Positions 7,824 through 15,854 of a stretch of 49,182 nucleotides of DNA are shown piece by piece (the first letter of the stretch is position 1; each line of letters opens with the position of its first letter). Origin of the DNA: Streptomyces sp. TRM68367 (GTDB lineage Bacteria > Actinomycetota > Actinomycetes > Streptomycetales > Streptomycetaceae); contig NZ_JACTVI010000058.1 of NCBI RefSeq assembly GCF_014495685.1, positions 1 through 49,182 on the forward strand, read 5' to 3'. Made by a program: the position numbers and the translations under genes. The notes below the pieces were generated by a model. The model was not told the origin of the DNA. It saw only the letters and a program-made list of their open reading frames with translations, and did no database searches.

Positions 7824-9899
7824 TCAGGAGCCGCTCGGCGGCGGCTCGGTGTGCTGCGACGTGGCCAGGGGGCTGCGCACGACGGCGACGTCCGCCGCGT
7901 CGAGGACGAGCGTCTCCCCGGCTTTCAGGCGGCGTCCGGTGATCAGATCGGTGCCGGAGCGGTCGAGGGTGACGGTCGCCTTGCCCTGCCGGTGGTTCAG
8001 CAGGAACAAGTAGGCGCTCGTGTCCGTCCGTCGCTCGGTGACCTCGACGCCCCGCGGTGCGGCCTGCACCGGTCGCACCCCGGCACGGTCCAGGACGTGC
8101 CGCACCAGGGCTTCGAGGGCGTCGCCGTCCAGACGCGTGCCGACGTACACGGCACGGCCCCGGCCGAGTTCCCGCTCGACCACCGCGGCTTGGCCGACGA
8201 GCCGACCCGTGCGGTAGACGGCGAGCGGCCGGGCGGTCTCAATATCGAGGTCGTCCTGCCACACGGAAGCGGTCGCGGAGAACCCGTTCAGTGCGGTCCG
8301 CTCGACTGCCGCCTGGACCGGCACCGTGGCCTCGGCGGGCAGCGGAGAGAACTCCTGGACGTGCGCGCCGATGACCTCGCGCAGGGCCCCCGGATAGCCG
8401 CCTCCGACGATCCGGTCGTCCTCGTCCACGATCCCGGAGAAGTACGAGACGAGGAGATGGCCGCCGTCCTCCACGAATGTCCTCAGCGCTGCGCTGTGTT
8501 GACGGGTCATCAGGTACTGGTTGGGGATGACCAGGACCCGGTAGGGCGACAGGTCGTCGTCGAGGGTGACGACATCGACCGCGACCTGGCTGTTCCACAG
8601 GGCCCGGTAGTGCCGGGCCACGGTGTCCCGGTAGTCGAAAGTGTTGTCCGGGTGGGCGCAGCCCTCCACGGCCCACCAGTTCTGCCAGTCCCACACGATC
8701 GCCACCTGCGCGCCGGTCCGTGCCGTGGCGACCTCGTCGATGGTGCGCAGCTCGTTGCCGAGCGCCTTGACCTCCTGCCACGTCCGGGTCTTCTCACCGC
8801 CGTGCGGGAGCATCGCCGAGTGGAACTTCTCCTGCCCCTGGCGTGAGGCCCGCCACTGGAAGAACATCACCGCGTCGGAGCCGTGCGCGACGGCCTGGTA
8901 GGAGCCCAGGCGCATCCGGCCCGGCTGTTTGACCTGGTTGGTCTTCCACTGGCTGACCGCGCCGGCCGCCTGCTCCATCAGCATCCAGGGCTGCCCGCCG
9001 CGCAGGGAGCGCATCAGGTCGTACTGGAAGGCCGCGGTGACCAGCGAGTGGGGCTTTCCCGGGTCGGGGTAGCAGTCGAAGGCGACGACGTCGAGTTCCT
9101 TCGCCCACCGGTGGCTGTCGGTCAGCCGGCACTGGAAGAAGTTGGTCGTCGCCGGCACATCGGGCGTGATCCCGTGGAGCAGGTCGCGCTCCTGTGTGAC
9201 GAGTTCCAGCAGGAGGTCGGAGGTGAAGCGGGAGAAGTCCAGCTCACGGGAGGGGTTGTCCCAACCGCGCACGGGCCCGGGCAGGTGCACCTGGGACCAG
9301 TCGCTGTAGCGCTGGCTCCAGAACGCCGTGCCCCACCTGCGGTTGAGTTCGTCCAGCGTGCCGTATCGCCGTTGCAGCCACTCGCGGAAGCGGTCGTCGC
9401 ACGAGTCGCAGAAGCAGTCGGAGTGGTACTCGTTGCCAATGTGCCACATCGCCAGGCCGGGATGCTTGCCGTACCGCTCGGCCAATTCGGTGGCGATGCG
9501 TCGGCTGCGGTCCCGGTAGACCGGGGAGGAGGGGCAGAAGTGCCCTCGGCTGCCGATGCCGTGCCGCACTCCCTGCCGGTCGGCCGAGAGTGTTTCGGGG
9601 AAGTCCGTGGCGAGCCACGGCGGTGGCGCGGCGTTCGGCGTCGCGAGGTTGACATGGATGCCGTTCGACCACAGCAGGTCCATGATCTCGTCGAGCCACG
9701 AGAAGTCGAACCGGCCGTCGGCCGGCTCCAGCATGGCCCAGGAGAAGACGCCCAGACTGACGAGCCGCACGCCTGCGGCTCGCATGAGCCGGATGTCCTC
9801 CTGCCACACCTCCGTCGGCCACTGCTCCGGGTTGTAGTCCCCGCCGTAAACGACTCCCGGCAGCCGACGGCGAAAGGTGGTCATGCGCGGATCGGGCAC
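7824..9899 (-). CDS. GH42 beta-galactosidase, cytoplasmic
   Basis: Beta-galactosidase of glycoside hydrolase family 42, 691 residues, no signal peptide. The N-terminal TIM barrel begins with GVVYGGDYNPEQWP. The acid/base Glu is about residue 157 in WHIGNEYH and the nucleophile Glu is about 309 in WMLMEQ. CFCDSC just after the acid/base, with the Cys of GHFCPSS, matches the zinc-binding cysteines of the family. A trimerisation (GATase-like) domain and a small C-terminal domain follow. GTG 9899 is chosen because GAAAGGA lies 8 bases upstream; ATG 9884 is the alternative. The promoter carries a GTGAACGTTCAC operator also found at the LacI-1 and transporter loci, so the substrate is probably a galactoside taken up by that transporter. 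Confidence 0.92.
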   Translation of the reverse strand: MPDPRMTTFRRRLPGVVYGGDYNPEQWPTEVWQEDIRLMRAAGVRLVSLGVFSWAMLEPADGRFDFSWLDEIMDLLWSNGIHVNLATPNAAPPPWLATDFPETLSADRQGVRHGIGSRGHFCPSSPVYRDRSRRIATELAERYGKHPGLAMWHIGNEYHSDCFCDSCDDRFREWLQRRYGTLDELNRRWGTAFWSQRYSDWSQVHLPGPVRGWDNPSRELDFSRFTSDLLLELVTQERDLLHGITPDVPATTNFFQCRLTDSHRWAKELDVVAFDCYPDPGKPHSLVTAAFQYDLMRSLRGGQPWMLMEQAAGAVSQWKTNQVKQPGRMRLGSYQAVAHGSDAVMFFQWRASRQGQEKFHSAMLPHGGEKTRTWQEVKALGNELRTIDEVATARTGAQVAIVWDWQNWWAVEGCAHPDNTFDYRDTVARHYRALWNSQVAVDVVTLDDDLSPYRVLVIPNQYLMTRQHSAALRTFVEDGGHLLVSYFSGIVDEDDRIVGGGYPGALREVIGAHVQEFSPLPAEATVPVQAAVERTALNGFSATASVWQDDLDIETARPLAVYRTGRLVGQAAVVERELGRGRAVYVGTRLDGDALEALVRHVLDRAGVRPVQAAPRGVEVTERRTDTSAYLFLLNHRQGKATVTLDRSGTDLITGRRLKAGETLVLDAADVAVVRSPLATSQHTEPPPSGS

Positions 9900-10034
9900 A
9901 GCGGGGGTTCCTTTCGGAAGCGCTCCTGCAAGCGGTTTCTCAGAACTGGGACCTTGTCCTTGGCGTACCGAGCTGCTGCGCTTGGTTGACCGCGAGCACC
10001 GCACCGGGTTGAGGGCTGCATGACCTCAACAATA

Positions 10035-10081
10035 GTGAACGTTCACGCAGCGAGCGTAGTGACGGACCACATCCCGGTCAA
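10035..10081 (-). promoter_or_regulatory. GH42 promoter with LacI-type operators
   Basis: On the minus strand TTGACC (10081-10076), a 17-base spacer and TACGCT (10058-10053) form a good promoter. The spacer ends with the degenerate palindrome GTGGTCCGTCAC (10070-10059), flush with the -10 box. A perfect palindrome GTGAACGTTCAC lies at 10035-10046, at or just after the expected transcription start. The leader to the GTG start is about 145 bases. A LacI-family repressor bound here would block initiation. Confidence 0.75.
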
Positions 10082-10209
10082 GGCTCTGCGCGGCGCTGCT
10101 CGAGCCCTCAGTGGGCAGTGTTCACCGTGAAGTCGCACGTCACGGGACTGGCGCGCGCGGGTCTCGGGGGACTCGGGCTGATCAGGGCGGAAGTCCGCCG
10201 CCAGCCTAA

Positions 10210-10222
10210 GGGCGTGCAGATC
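10210..10222 (+). repeat. left terminal inverted repeat of the ISAzo13-type element
   Basis: GGGCGTGCAGATC matches exactly the reverse complement of 13269-13281. TAA precedes it. Confidence 0.8.
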
Positions 10223-10247
10223 ATCAACACGCTTTCTTGATCTTGTT

Positions 10248-11394
10248 TCAGGTGGGCTTGGAAGCGAGGAACGTCGCGACATCGGATGGTGTGCGGAAGC
10301 GGGCGGTGAAGGCGGTGATGTGGTGGCCGTGCGCTTCCAGGAGCGGACCGACTTCCTGTTTCGCGCGGCTGATGGTCGGGGCGGTGACGCCGAAGAGCTG
10401 GCCGAGGAGGTCCATTTTGGCGAGCTTGCGCAGGTGGAGCACGGTGACCAGGATCCGGTCGGCTGTGGTGAGCTTGGCTTTGGCGCCTGCACCGGGGGCC
10501 GCCAGACGCTCGTGCCCGCGACGTGTGCGGAGCACTTGCTCGCGTTGAACCTCCAGCGCGGGAGTCAGCGCGTCGATGAGTCCGCTGAGCTGTTGGCGGG
10601 TCATGCCGGTCAGTTCAGGGTCCTGCAGCCAATGCCGCGTGAGGCGATGCGGCTTGTTCGCCGGGGCCTGGCCTGACGTGCTCTTGACCGCCATCGCGTC
10701 CATCGGATGCTGGGGGTGGAGGGTGTAGTTCCGGTCGCCGTGGAAGCGGTGCCGTGTGATCGGCAGGGCGGCGATCTCGTCGTCGCTGACCTGGCTGCCG
10801 GTGGGGTACTGGCCGGTATCGAGTTCGGCATGCACGGCCAGGCCGGTCTTGGTAGTGGTCGCGGCGATGCTCTCGACGATGACTTCGTGGCTGGTCAGGG
10901 CCTGCCGCGCCAGTTCATGGTGATGTGGGAGAACAGCCGGTGCTCGATCCGGTTCCACTTCGACGTTCCGGGAGACAGGTGGCAGACGGTGACCGTCAGG
11001 CCGGACTCGGCTGCGAACCGGGCGAGCTCGGTCTTCCAGGTGCGGGTGCGATACCCGTTGGAGCCGCCCGCATCGGCGGTGATCAGCAAACGGCCGGCCG
11101 CCGGATAGAGGGGCGGCTCGGCTGCGTTCCACCAGCGGCGGATCGACTCGACCGCGAACGCCGCGGTGTCGTGGTCGGTGCCCACGTTGACCCAGCCCGT
11201 GTTGGCGGCGACATCGTAGATGCCGTAGGGCACCGCCCTGCCCAGCTCGCGGGTCGGGGAAGTCGTGGGTGTCGACCCGCACCGGCTGGCCCTTCGGCTC
11301 CCATTCACGGCCGTTGTTCTTGAAGGGGCCGACCATTTCCTTCTTCTTCGTGTCCACGCTGATCACCGAACCCGGGGTGCCTCTGTGTCTTGTC
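10248..11394 (-). pseudogene. ISAzo13 transposase, C-terminal part, twice frameshifted
   Basis: This holds the DDE catalytic part of the transposase, starting at VISVDTKKKE and continuing through GPFKNNGREW, YDVAANTGWVNVG, TADAGGSNGYR and SPGTSKWNRIEHRLF. Reading that protein needs a frame change near 11256 (VDTHDFPDP into ELGRAVPYG) and a change back near 10895 (NWRGRP into LTSHEV), each explained by one missing base. After the core a helix-turn-helix stretch of the HTH_Tnp_4 type (LTTADRILVTVLHLRKL) forms a C-terminal extension that stops 38 bases inside the left repeat. The N-terminal part continues at 13227-12690 beyond the inserted IS110. Not functional. Confidence 0.8.
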
Positions 11395-12690
11395 AAGCCG
11401 CCTGGTCAGCGAGGGACTTGACTCTTTGTTCGTCGGCGATCATGACGCGCCACACGTGGTCGGCCAAGCGGCGTTTCAGGCACCGCTTCGCTTCCTTCGG
11501 CGTCTTACCCTCGGAGAGTTTGCGCTGGTAATAGGCGTGTCCGGGTGATTTCGGCATCCGTATCTGCACGACTGCGATGGTGTGGAGGACAGAATTGAGC
11601 TGGCGGTCGCCGGAGCGGGAGAGCCGGTGACGGGCCTTGTCCGCGCTGGCGATCTCCACCGGGGCGGCACCGGCGTAGTTCGCGAACGCCGCCGAGGTGG
11701 GGAATCGGTGAGCCCGTCGGGTGCGGCCGATCAGCCGGGCGGCCATGACTGGCCCGATGCCCGGGGTGTCCATCAGTGCGCTGCCCGATGCCTCCACAAG
11801 GCTCTGCATCCGGGCAGCATTGTCCGCGAGCTGCTTGTCCAGTTTCCTGATCTCGGCGACCAGATCCCAGGCGATGTCCTTGCGGACGGTCTCGACGTCG
11901 CCAGCGGGACGGACGGACCGCAGCAGTTTGGCGGCCAGGTCCGCGGACAGCTGGGTCGGGGCGCCGCCGGGCAGCAGATCACGCAGCAGCGCGTGAAGCT
12001 GGTTAACTGCGCGGACCCGGGCCTGGGCCAGGTTCACACGCCGTTCGTCCAGAAGAGCCAGCGCCGTGGTGTGGTCCTCGGGCTCGACATCCCGTCCGTC
12101 TCCCTGCAGACAGGCGACGGTGGCCGCGGCCGCGGCGTCGATCTGGTCGTTCTTGCGCCGTCCACCGCGGGAGAGTTCGCGCACCCGACTGGTCGCTGCG
12201 GCAGGCACGTCGACGACGCTCTCGCCGCGGGCGATGAGCCACTGAGCGAGATGCCGGCCAATCCGTTGGCGTTCTCCACCGCCCACTTCCGCTGCGGCCA
12301 CCGCTTGGCCCAGGCCAGCAGCCGCCGGTAGTCCGTCAGGCTCGCCTCGATCCGCATCGTCCCGACCTGCTGGTTTGATTCCGGCTCGACGGCGGTGGCG
12401 GTGTGAGTGGACTTGTGGGGGTCGACACCGAGCAGTATCACGGGACAGTGTTCCTCACGGTCGGACGACAGGGCATCCACGGCCGACACGCCGACTTCCG
12501 GAACCAACCGGCCGGGACACGCCTCTGTTGAGTCAGACCGCGGACGGACACCGGACCGGCGACATACCCCGGGAGAGCCAGCCCCGAAGAGCGGCAGACG
12601 GTTCACGAGTCACCCGGCCCGGCGTCCTACGGCACGCTACGAGCGGCCAACCCGACCGCGTCCCGCTACCCCCATACAAGTCGGCGGTTC
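11385..12690 (-). mobile_element. IS110-family insertion sequence nested in the ISAzo13 transposase
   Basis: The ISAzo13 protein reads up to about EQARNHQD on the right and resumes at about GSVISVDTK on the left, so the intervening DNA is an insertion. It contains one transposase with IS110-family features on the minus strand. IS110 elements usually lack inverted ends, so the borders (about 11385 and 12690) are estimates from where the host protein breaks off. Confidence 0.72.
11393..12441 (-). pseudogene. IS110-family transposase with a -1 frameshift
   Basis: The N-terminal DEDD domain starts at GTG 12441 with ILLGVDPHKSTHTA and includes the VEN and KNDQIDA motifs. The C-terminal Transposase_20 domain shows MDTPGIGPVMAARLIG and ANYAGAAPVEIASAD, then the serine-containing SRSGDRQLN. 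The two halves lie in different frames. One base is missing near 12260, where WAVENANGLA should continue into GRHLAQWLIARGE. The full product would be about 350 residues. With this lesion the element cannot make normal transposase unless frameshifting restores it. Confidence 0.8.
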
Positions 12691-13227
12691 ATCCTGGTGG
12701 TTGCGGGCCTGTTCGTCGAGGTAGCGGAACTGGGCGTCCCGGTCGGGGTGCTGCTTGCCCTCCAGGGTCTTGGCGTTGCTTTGCAGGCTGAAGCCCTCCT
12801 CGCGCAGGAGGTCGCCCACCGTGTCCGCGCAGGTCCTGTGGCCTTGGCGGGTCAGTTCCTCCGCGAGCTTGCGGGTGGATTTGGTGGTCCAGCGCAACGG
12901 AGACATCGGATCCCCGCGGACATCGGGTTCGACCAGGGACAGGAGAGCCGCCCGAAGGGCCGGGTTTAGGCCGACGACACGTTTGCGGCCGCCGCCGACC
13001 CTGCGGACCCGTCCCAATGGAGCCTCGCCAGAGTCGAGTTCCCGCACCCCGAGCGACACAGTGGCCTCACGGACACCGGCGCCACGGGCCACCGCCCTGA
13101 TCCCGCCGTGGCCGAGCGACCGGGCCTCCGCCCCTATCAACAGACGCCGCTGCCGCTCGTCGAGATGCGGCAGAATCGCCCCGAACTTCGCTGCCAGCAC
13201 GGCCCGCGGTACTTCCAGCCCACCCAT
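12690..13227 (-). pseudogene. ISAzo13 transposase, N-terminal part
   Basis: This fragment reads KFGAILPHLDERQRRLLIGAEA, then SLGHGGIRAVARGAGV, RRVGGGRKR and LRWTTKSTRKLAEEL, the usual N-terminal DNA-binding half of ISAzo13 transposases. It breaks off near 12690 after QARNHQD where the IS110-type element begins, and resumes at 11394. An upstream in-frame start at 13260 is also possible. The piece lies just inside the right inverted repeat. Confidence 0.8.
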
Positions 13228-13268
13228 ACCAGAGCAACGACCCACCGAACGGGAAGCCACGGGTTAAA

Positions 13269-13281
13269 GATCTGCACGCCC
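13269..13281 (-). repeat. right terminal inverted repeat of the ISAzo13-type element
   Basis: GATCTGCACGCCC is the exact inverse of the left repeat at 10210-10222 and is followed by TAA. Confidence 0.8.
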
Positions 13282-13620
13282 TAAGGGCAGTGCGTGACTT
13301 CCCCGCAGGTCAGCACCAGCAAGGCCGGTACCAGTGCGGTCGCCCACCTCGGGCCGGTGCGCAGCCTGGTGATGACCCGCCAGTTCTTCAGACGCGCGAA
13401 GCTGTGCTCGACCGGCGTCCGCATGGTGGTCAGCAGCCGGTTGGCCTGCTTTGTGCCCGGGTCAGCGGCCAGTGCAGGCGGCCCAGTAGCCGGTGATGAC
13501 CGCCGCGTCGCCCTCATCGCCACTGTCGTCAGTCCGGCGTACTCCAGTCGGCGATCGCACCGAGCCCGGCCGCCCGCAGATGGGCGGGGAGATGGTCGTG
13601 GCGAGCGGCCACCGCGAGGC
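13281..13620 (-). pseudogene. C-terminal remnant of an IS5-type (DDE_Tnp_4) transposase
   Basis: The clear part reads KQANRLLTTMRTPVEHSF, LKNWRVITRLR and ALLVLTCGEV, the end of a DDE_Tnp_4-class transposase. Further upstream (13500-13620) the homology is disturbed by frame changes. The stop codon is formed across the ISAzo13 insertion point. A second degraded relative of the same sequence lies at 23120-23236, where part of it is inverted. No intact start or catalytic domain is left. Confidence 0.68.
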
Positions 13621-13689
13621 ACGGGCCGGGCGGCACCGCCGAGACTCACAACAGCCGCCCCCGCTCCTCGGTCAGCGCCACCACCAGCA

Positions 13690-14062
13690 GCCGTGACACC
13701 GGCCGGAGAAGGCGCTGACCTCGGTCCACGAGCCGAGGACGAACAGCAGCAGGCCCAGCCGGTGGATGCCATGGCCCATCGCCGGGCAAGTACCACAGGG
13801 TTTCCCAGGTGACGGTGAGCGGGCGGCCGAGGGTGCCGTCGGCGACGAGGTGCCGAAGGCGGCGGCGCGGGTGGGGCCGGGCACGGCGAGCGCACTGAGG
13901 CGGTCGCGTCCGCGCAGGTCGGCGAGGGGCTGGGGCGTGTGCGTGGGCGATGCGGGCGCCGATGACGGCGGTGCGCGGGACGGTGACGCGGTGGGTGCGG
14001 TGAGGGCCGGGAGGAGCACCGGGGGCCGGCATCGGCTTCTCCCTCGGGCCGTCGACAGTCAT
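13690..14062 (-). pseudogene. decayed Gfo/Idh/MocA oxidoreductase copy
   Basis: Three pieces recall the intact oxidoreductase at 31556. TAVIGA near the start resembles its Rossmann VAIVGAGNIA. HLVADGTLGRPLTVTWETLWYLP (outline) parallels its HIRTGSLGAPLVGVCHTLWY. MGHGIHRLGLLLFVLGSWTE parallels MGHGIHQMDLMLALMGEWTE. The last two lie in different frames, with about 20 residues missing between them, and most of the NAD-binding domain is gone. A well-formed promoter with a perfect GTGAACGTTCAC operator (14086-14115) still points into it. It shows that the operon once had a second oxidoreductase here. Confidence 0.62.
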
Positions 14063-14085
14063 CGTTCGTATTCCGCGACCCACGC

Positions 14086-14115
14086 ATCATAGTGAACGTT
14101 CACCATCAGGCTCAA
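14086..14115 (-). promoter_or_regulatory. promoter with GTGAACGTTCAC operator, pointing at the dead oxidoreductase
   Basis: On the minus strand TTGAGC (14115-14110), an 18-base spacer and TATGAT (14091-14086) form a promoter. The palindrome GTGAACGTTCAC (14092-14103) fills the downstream part of the spacer and touches the -10 box. The divergent LacI-1 gene begins 90 bases away on the plus strand, so the same site could also serve autoregulation. Confidence 0.75.
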
Positions 14116-14192
14116 TACTATGACCCGGAACTATAGTGCACTTGGCCGAGCTCCGACAATGGACCGACCGCAGAGAAGGGGGGAGCGCGCGC

Positions 14193-15224
14193 ATGCCCGA
14201 GCGTTCATCCGCCGCCCGGCGTCCGACCATGAAGGAAGTCGCCCGCCTGGCCGGGGTGTCACACCAGACCGTCTCGCGCTACCTCCGCTCCCGCGACGGC
14301 CTCAAGCCCGCCACCCTCGCCCGCATCGACGCAGCGGTGCGTGAACTCGGCTACCGTCCCAATCTGGTGGCCCGGTCCATGCGCACCCGCCGCACCGGCC
14401 GCCTCGCGGTCGTGATACCGGCGATGACCTTCAGCCCCTACAGAATGCTCGTCGGAGCGGCCGCCACCGCGCACGAGGCCGGGTACGCGGTGGAAGTCGT
14501 CAGCCTCGAGGGCGGCGCTGGGGCCAGGACCGAGCGGGTGCTCGAACTGGCCGACTCCGGGCAGGTGGAGGGCATCCTGGCGTTGGCCCCGATCCGGCCG
14601 GAGGTCGAGAAACGGCTGCCGACCGGGGCGGCCGTCGTCGTCTCGGCCGACTTCGACGACTCCATGCGCGGCATTGGTGAACTCACCGACGCCCTACCGG
14701 TCGCCGAGCTGATCGAGCAACTCGCCGGGCTCGGTCACCGCCGCTTCCTGCACGTCGCCGGGGACCAGCAGTTCGCCTCCGCCCGCGCCCGCAAGGACGC
14801 CTACCTGCGGGCCATCGAGCGGCTCGGGCTCGAGTCCGTCGGTGTGGCCGACGGCGACTGGTCCGGCGAATCCGGGGCGGCGGCGATCCGCGCACTGGAC
14901 GCCGGCCGGCTGCCGACCGCGGTCATCGCCGCCAACGACCTGGTGGCGGCGGGTGTCATCCGTGGCGCTCGCGATCGCGGGCTGGACGTGCCGGGCGACC
15001 TCAGCGTGACCGGCTGGGACAACAGCGACATCTGCCGCTACCTCCCGCCCTCGCTGACCACAGTCCACATCGACCTCGAAGGCCTGGGCCGCAACGCCAT
15101 GGTGCGGCTGGTCGAGGCGATCAGCGGCCGGGCGCCGGAGCCGTCCCGGAGCCCGACGCACACGGTCATCTGGCGCGAGTCCGTCGCCCCGCCCCCGGCC
15201 GCGCGGCCCTCGTCCGCCTCCTGA
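14193..15224 (+). CDS. LacI family transcriptional regulator 1
   Basis: Repressor-type regulator of 343 residues. The LacI helix-turn-helix is at about 13-32 (MKEVARLAGVSHQTVSRYL), followed by the hinge region NLVARSMRTRR and a periplasmic-binding-protein-like effector domain. The ligand-pocket region includes GDWSGESG and AANDLVAAGVIRGARDRGLDVPGDLSV (outline), standard for sugar-responsive members. ATG 14193 follows a GGGGGGAG ribosome binding site. It lies between three copies of GTGAACGTTCAC (10035, 14092, 15715) and next to the transporter operon, so it is the best candidate to bind them. The effector is probably a galactoside or related oligosaccharide, by inference. Confidence 0.92.
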   Translation: MPERSSAARRPTMKEVARLAGVSHQTVSRYLRSRDGLKPATLARIDAAVRELGYRPNLVARSMRTRRTGRLAVVIPAMTFSPYRMLVGAAATAHEAGYAVEVVSLEGGAGARTERVLELADSGQVEGILALAPIRPEVEKRLPTGAAVVVSADFDDSMRGIGELTDALPVAELIEQLAGLGHRRFLHVAGDQQFASARARKDAYLRAIERLGLESVGVADGDWSGESGAAAIRALDAGRLPTAVIAANDLVAAGVIRGARDRGLDVPGDLSVTGWDNSDICRYLPPSLTTVHIDLEGLGRNAMVRLVEAISGRAPEPSRSPTHTVIWRESVAPPPAARPSSAS

Positions 15225-15703
15225 CCGCTTCCCGGTTCCGGTCGTCCACTCCTGGCCGCGTGGCCGGCACGCCGTCGGGCTCGGGGGTGCCCACTTCGCC
15301 GGCACTCCGAAGCACACACAACGTCACCGGTACGGCCGGGGTGTCGCCACCCGCCTGGGCACCTCCTTCGATCGGGAGAGCATTCGGCTGACGGCTCGTC
15401 AGGCCCCGGCGGCCGCAGGCGCGCCGCCGGGGCCTGGGCACCCTGGAGGGGGTGAGGCAGTTCGTCGGCACCCTCCCCCATCTGCCCCGGTTCGGACCCC
15501 ACCGCGAGAGGCGGTGGTCGACCCGTACGGTGCCGGGCCGCCGGACACGACCGGCCTGTTGGCCCTCGACGCCCCGGTGGTCGGTCCGGGACAGACCCTC
15601 GCCCTGCCCTCGCACGGCGCCGCTGCACCGAGGTCCGATCGCGCCACACACGACGTCTCCTGGGCCGCCCACCCCGAGACAGAAAGCGATTACGCGCAAT
15701 CCA
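15225..15703. other. non-coding interval between LacI-1 and the transporter promoter
   Basis: I see no protein family in any frame over these about 480 bases. The interval holds the hairpin at 15400-15436 and ends at the transporter promoter. Confidence 0.5.
15400..15436 (+). terminator. strong hairpin between LacI-1 and the transporter operon
   Basis: A perfect 14-bp stem (15400-15413 with 15423-15436) closes a 9-base loop. There is no T-run, as is common in Streptomyces. It lies 176 bases after the LacI-1 stop and separates it from the transporter promoter. Confidence 0.6.
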
Positions 15704-15732
15704 TTGACGCAAAGATGAACGTTCACTACGTT
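15704..15732 (+). promoter_or_regulatory. ABC transporter operon promoter with operator
   Basis: TTGACG (15704-15709), a 17-base spacer and TACGTT (15727-15732) form the promoter. ATGAACGTTCAC (15715-15726) differs from the GTGAACGTTCAC palindrome in one outer base and sits flush against the -10 box. The leader to the first start codon is about 115 bases. Confidence 0.8.
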
Positions 15733-15854
15733 CCCTTCCACTCCACCCACGACGAGTTGTTCCCTCTCAGACCTGAGACGTCCCGAGCCGTCCTGAGCCG
15801 GCGACAGCGCACTGCCAACGATCTTCGTTCTCTCGATGCCACAGGGGTTGGATC

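Larger units (their letters stand above)
10210..13281 (-). mobile_element. ISAzo13-family insertion sequence, interrupted by an IS110-family element
   Basis: The 13-bp ends GGGCGTGCAGATC (10210-10222) and its inverse (13269-13281) bound the element, and TAA directly flanks both ends (10207-10209 and 13282-13284), consistent with a 3-bp target duplication. The transposase runs on the minus strand but is split by an IS110-type insertion of about 1.3 kb and carries two frameshifts, so the element is dead. Without the insertion it would be about 1.75 kb, a reasonable size for the family. It landed at the stop codon of an older IS5-type transposase remnant. Confidence 0.82.

Noticed and set aside
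10248..10700. Separate IS5-type transposase N-terminus beside the ISAzo13 gene
   Set aside because: It lies inside the ISAzo13 inverted repeats and is continuous with the transposase frame, so it is better read as its C-terminal extension.
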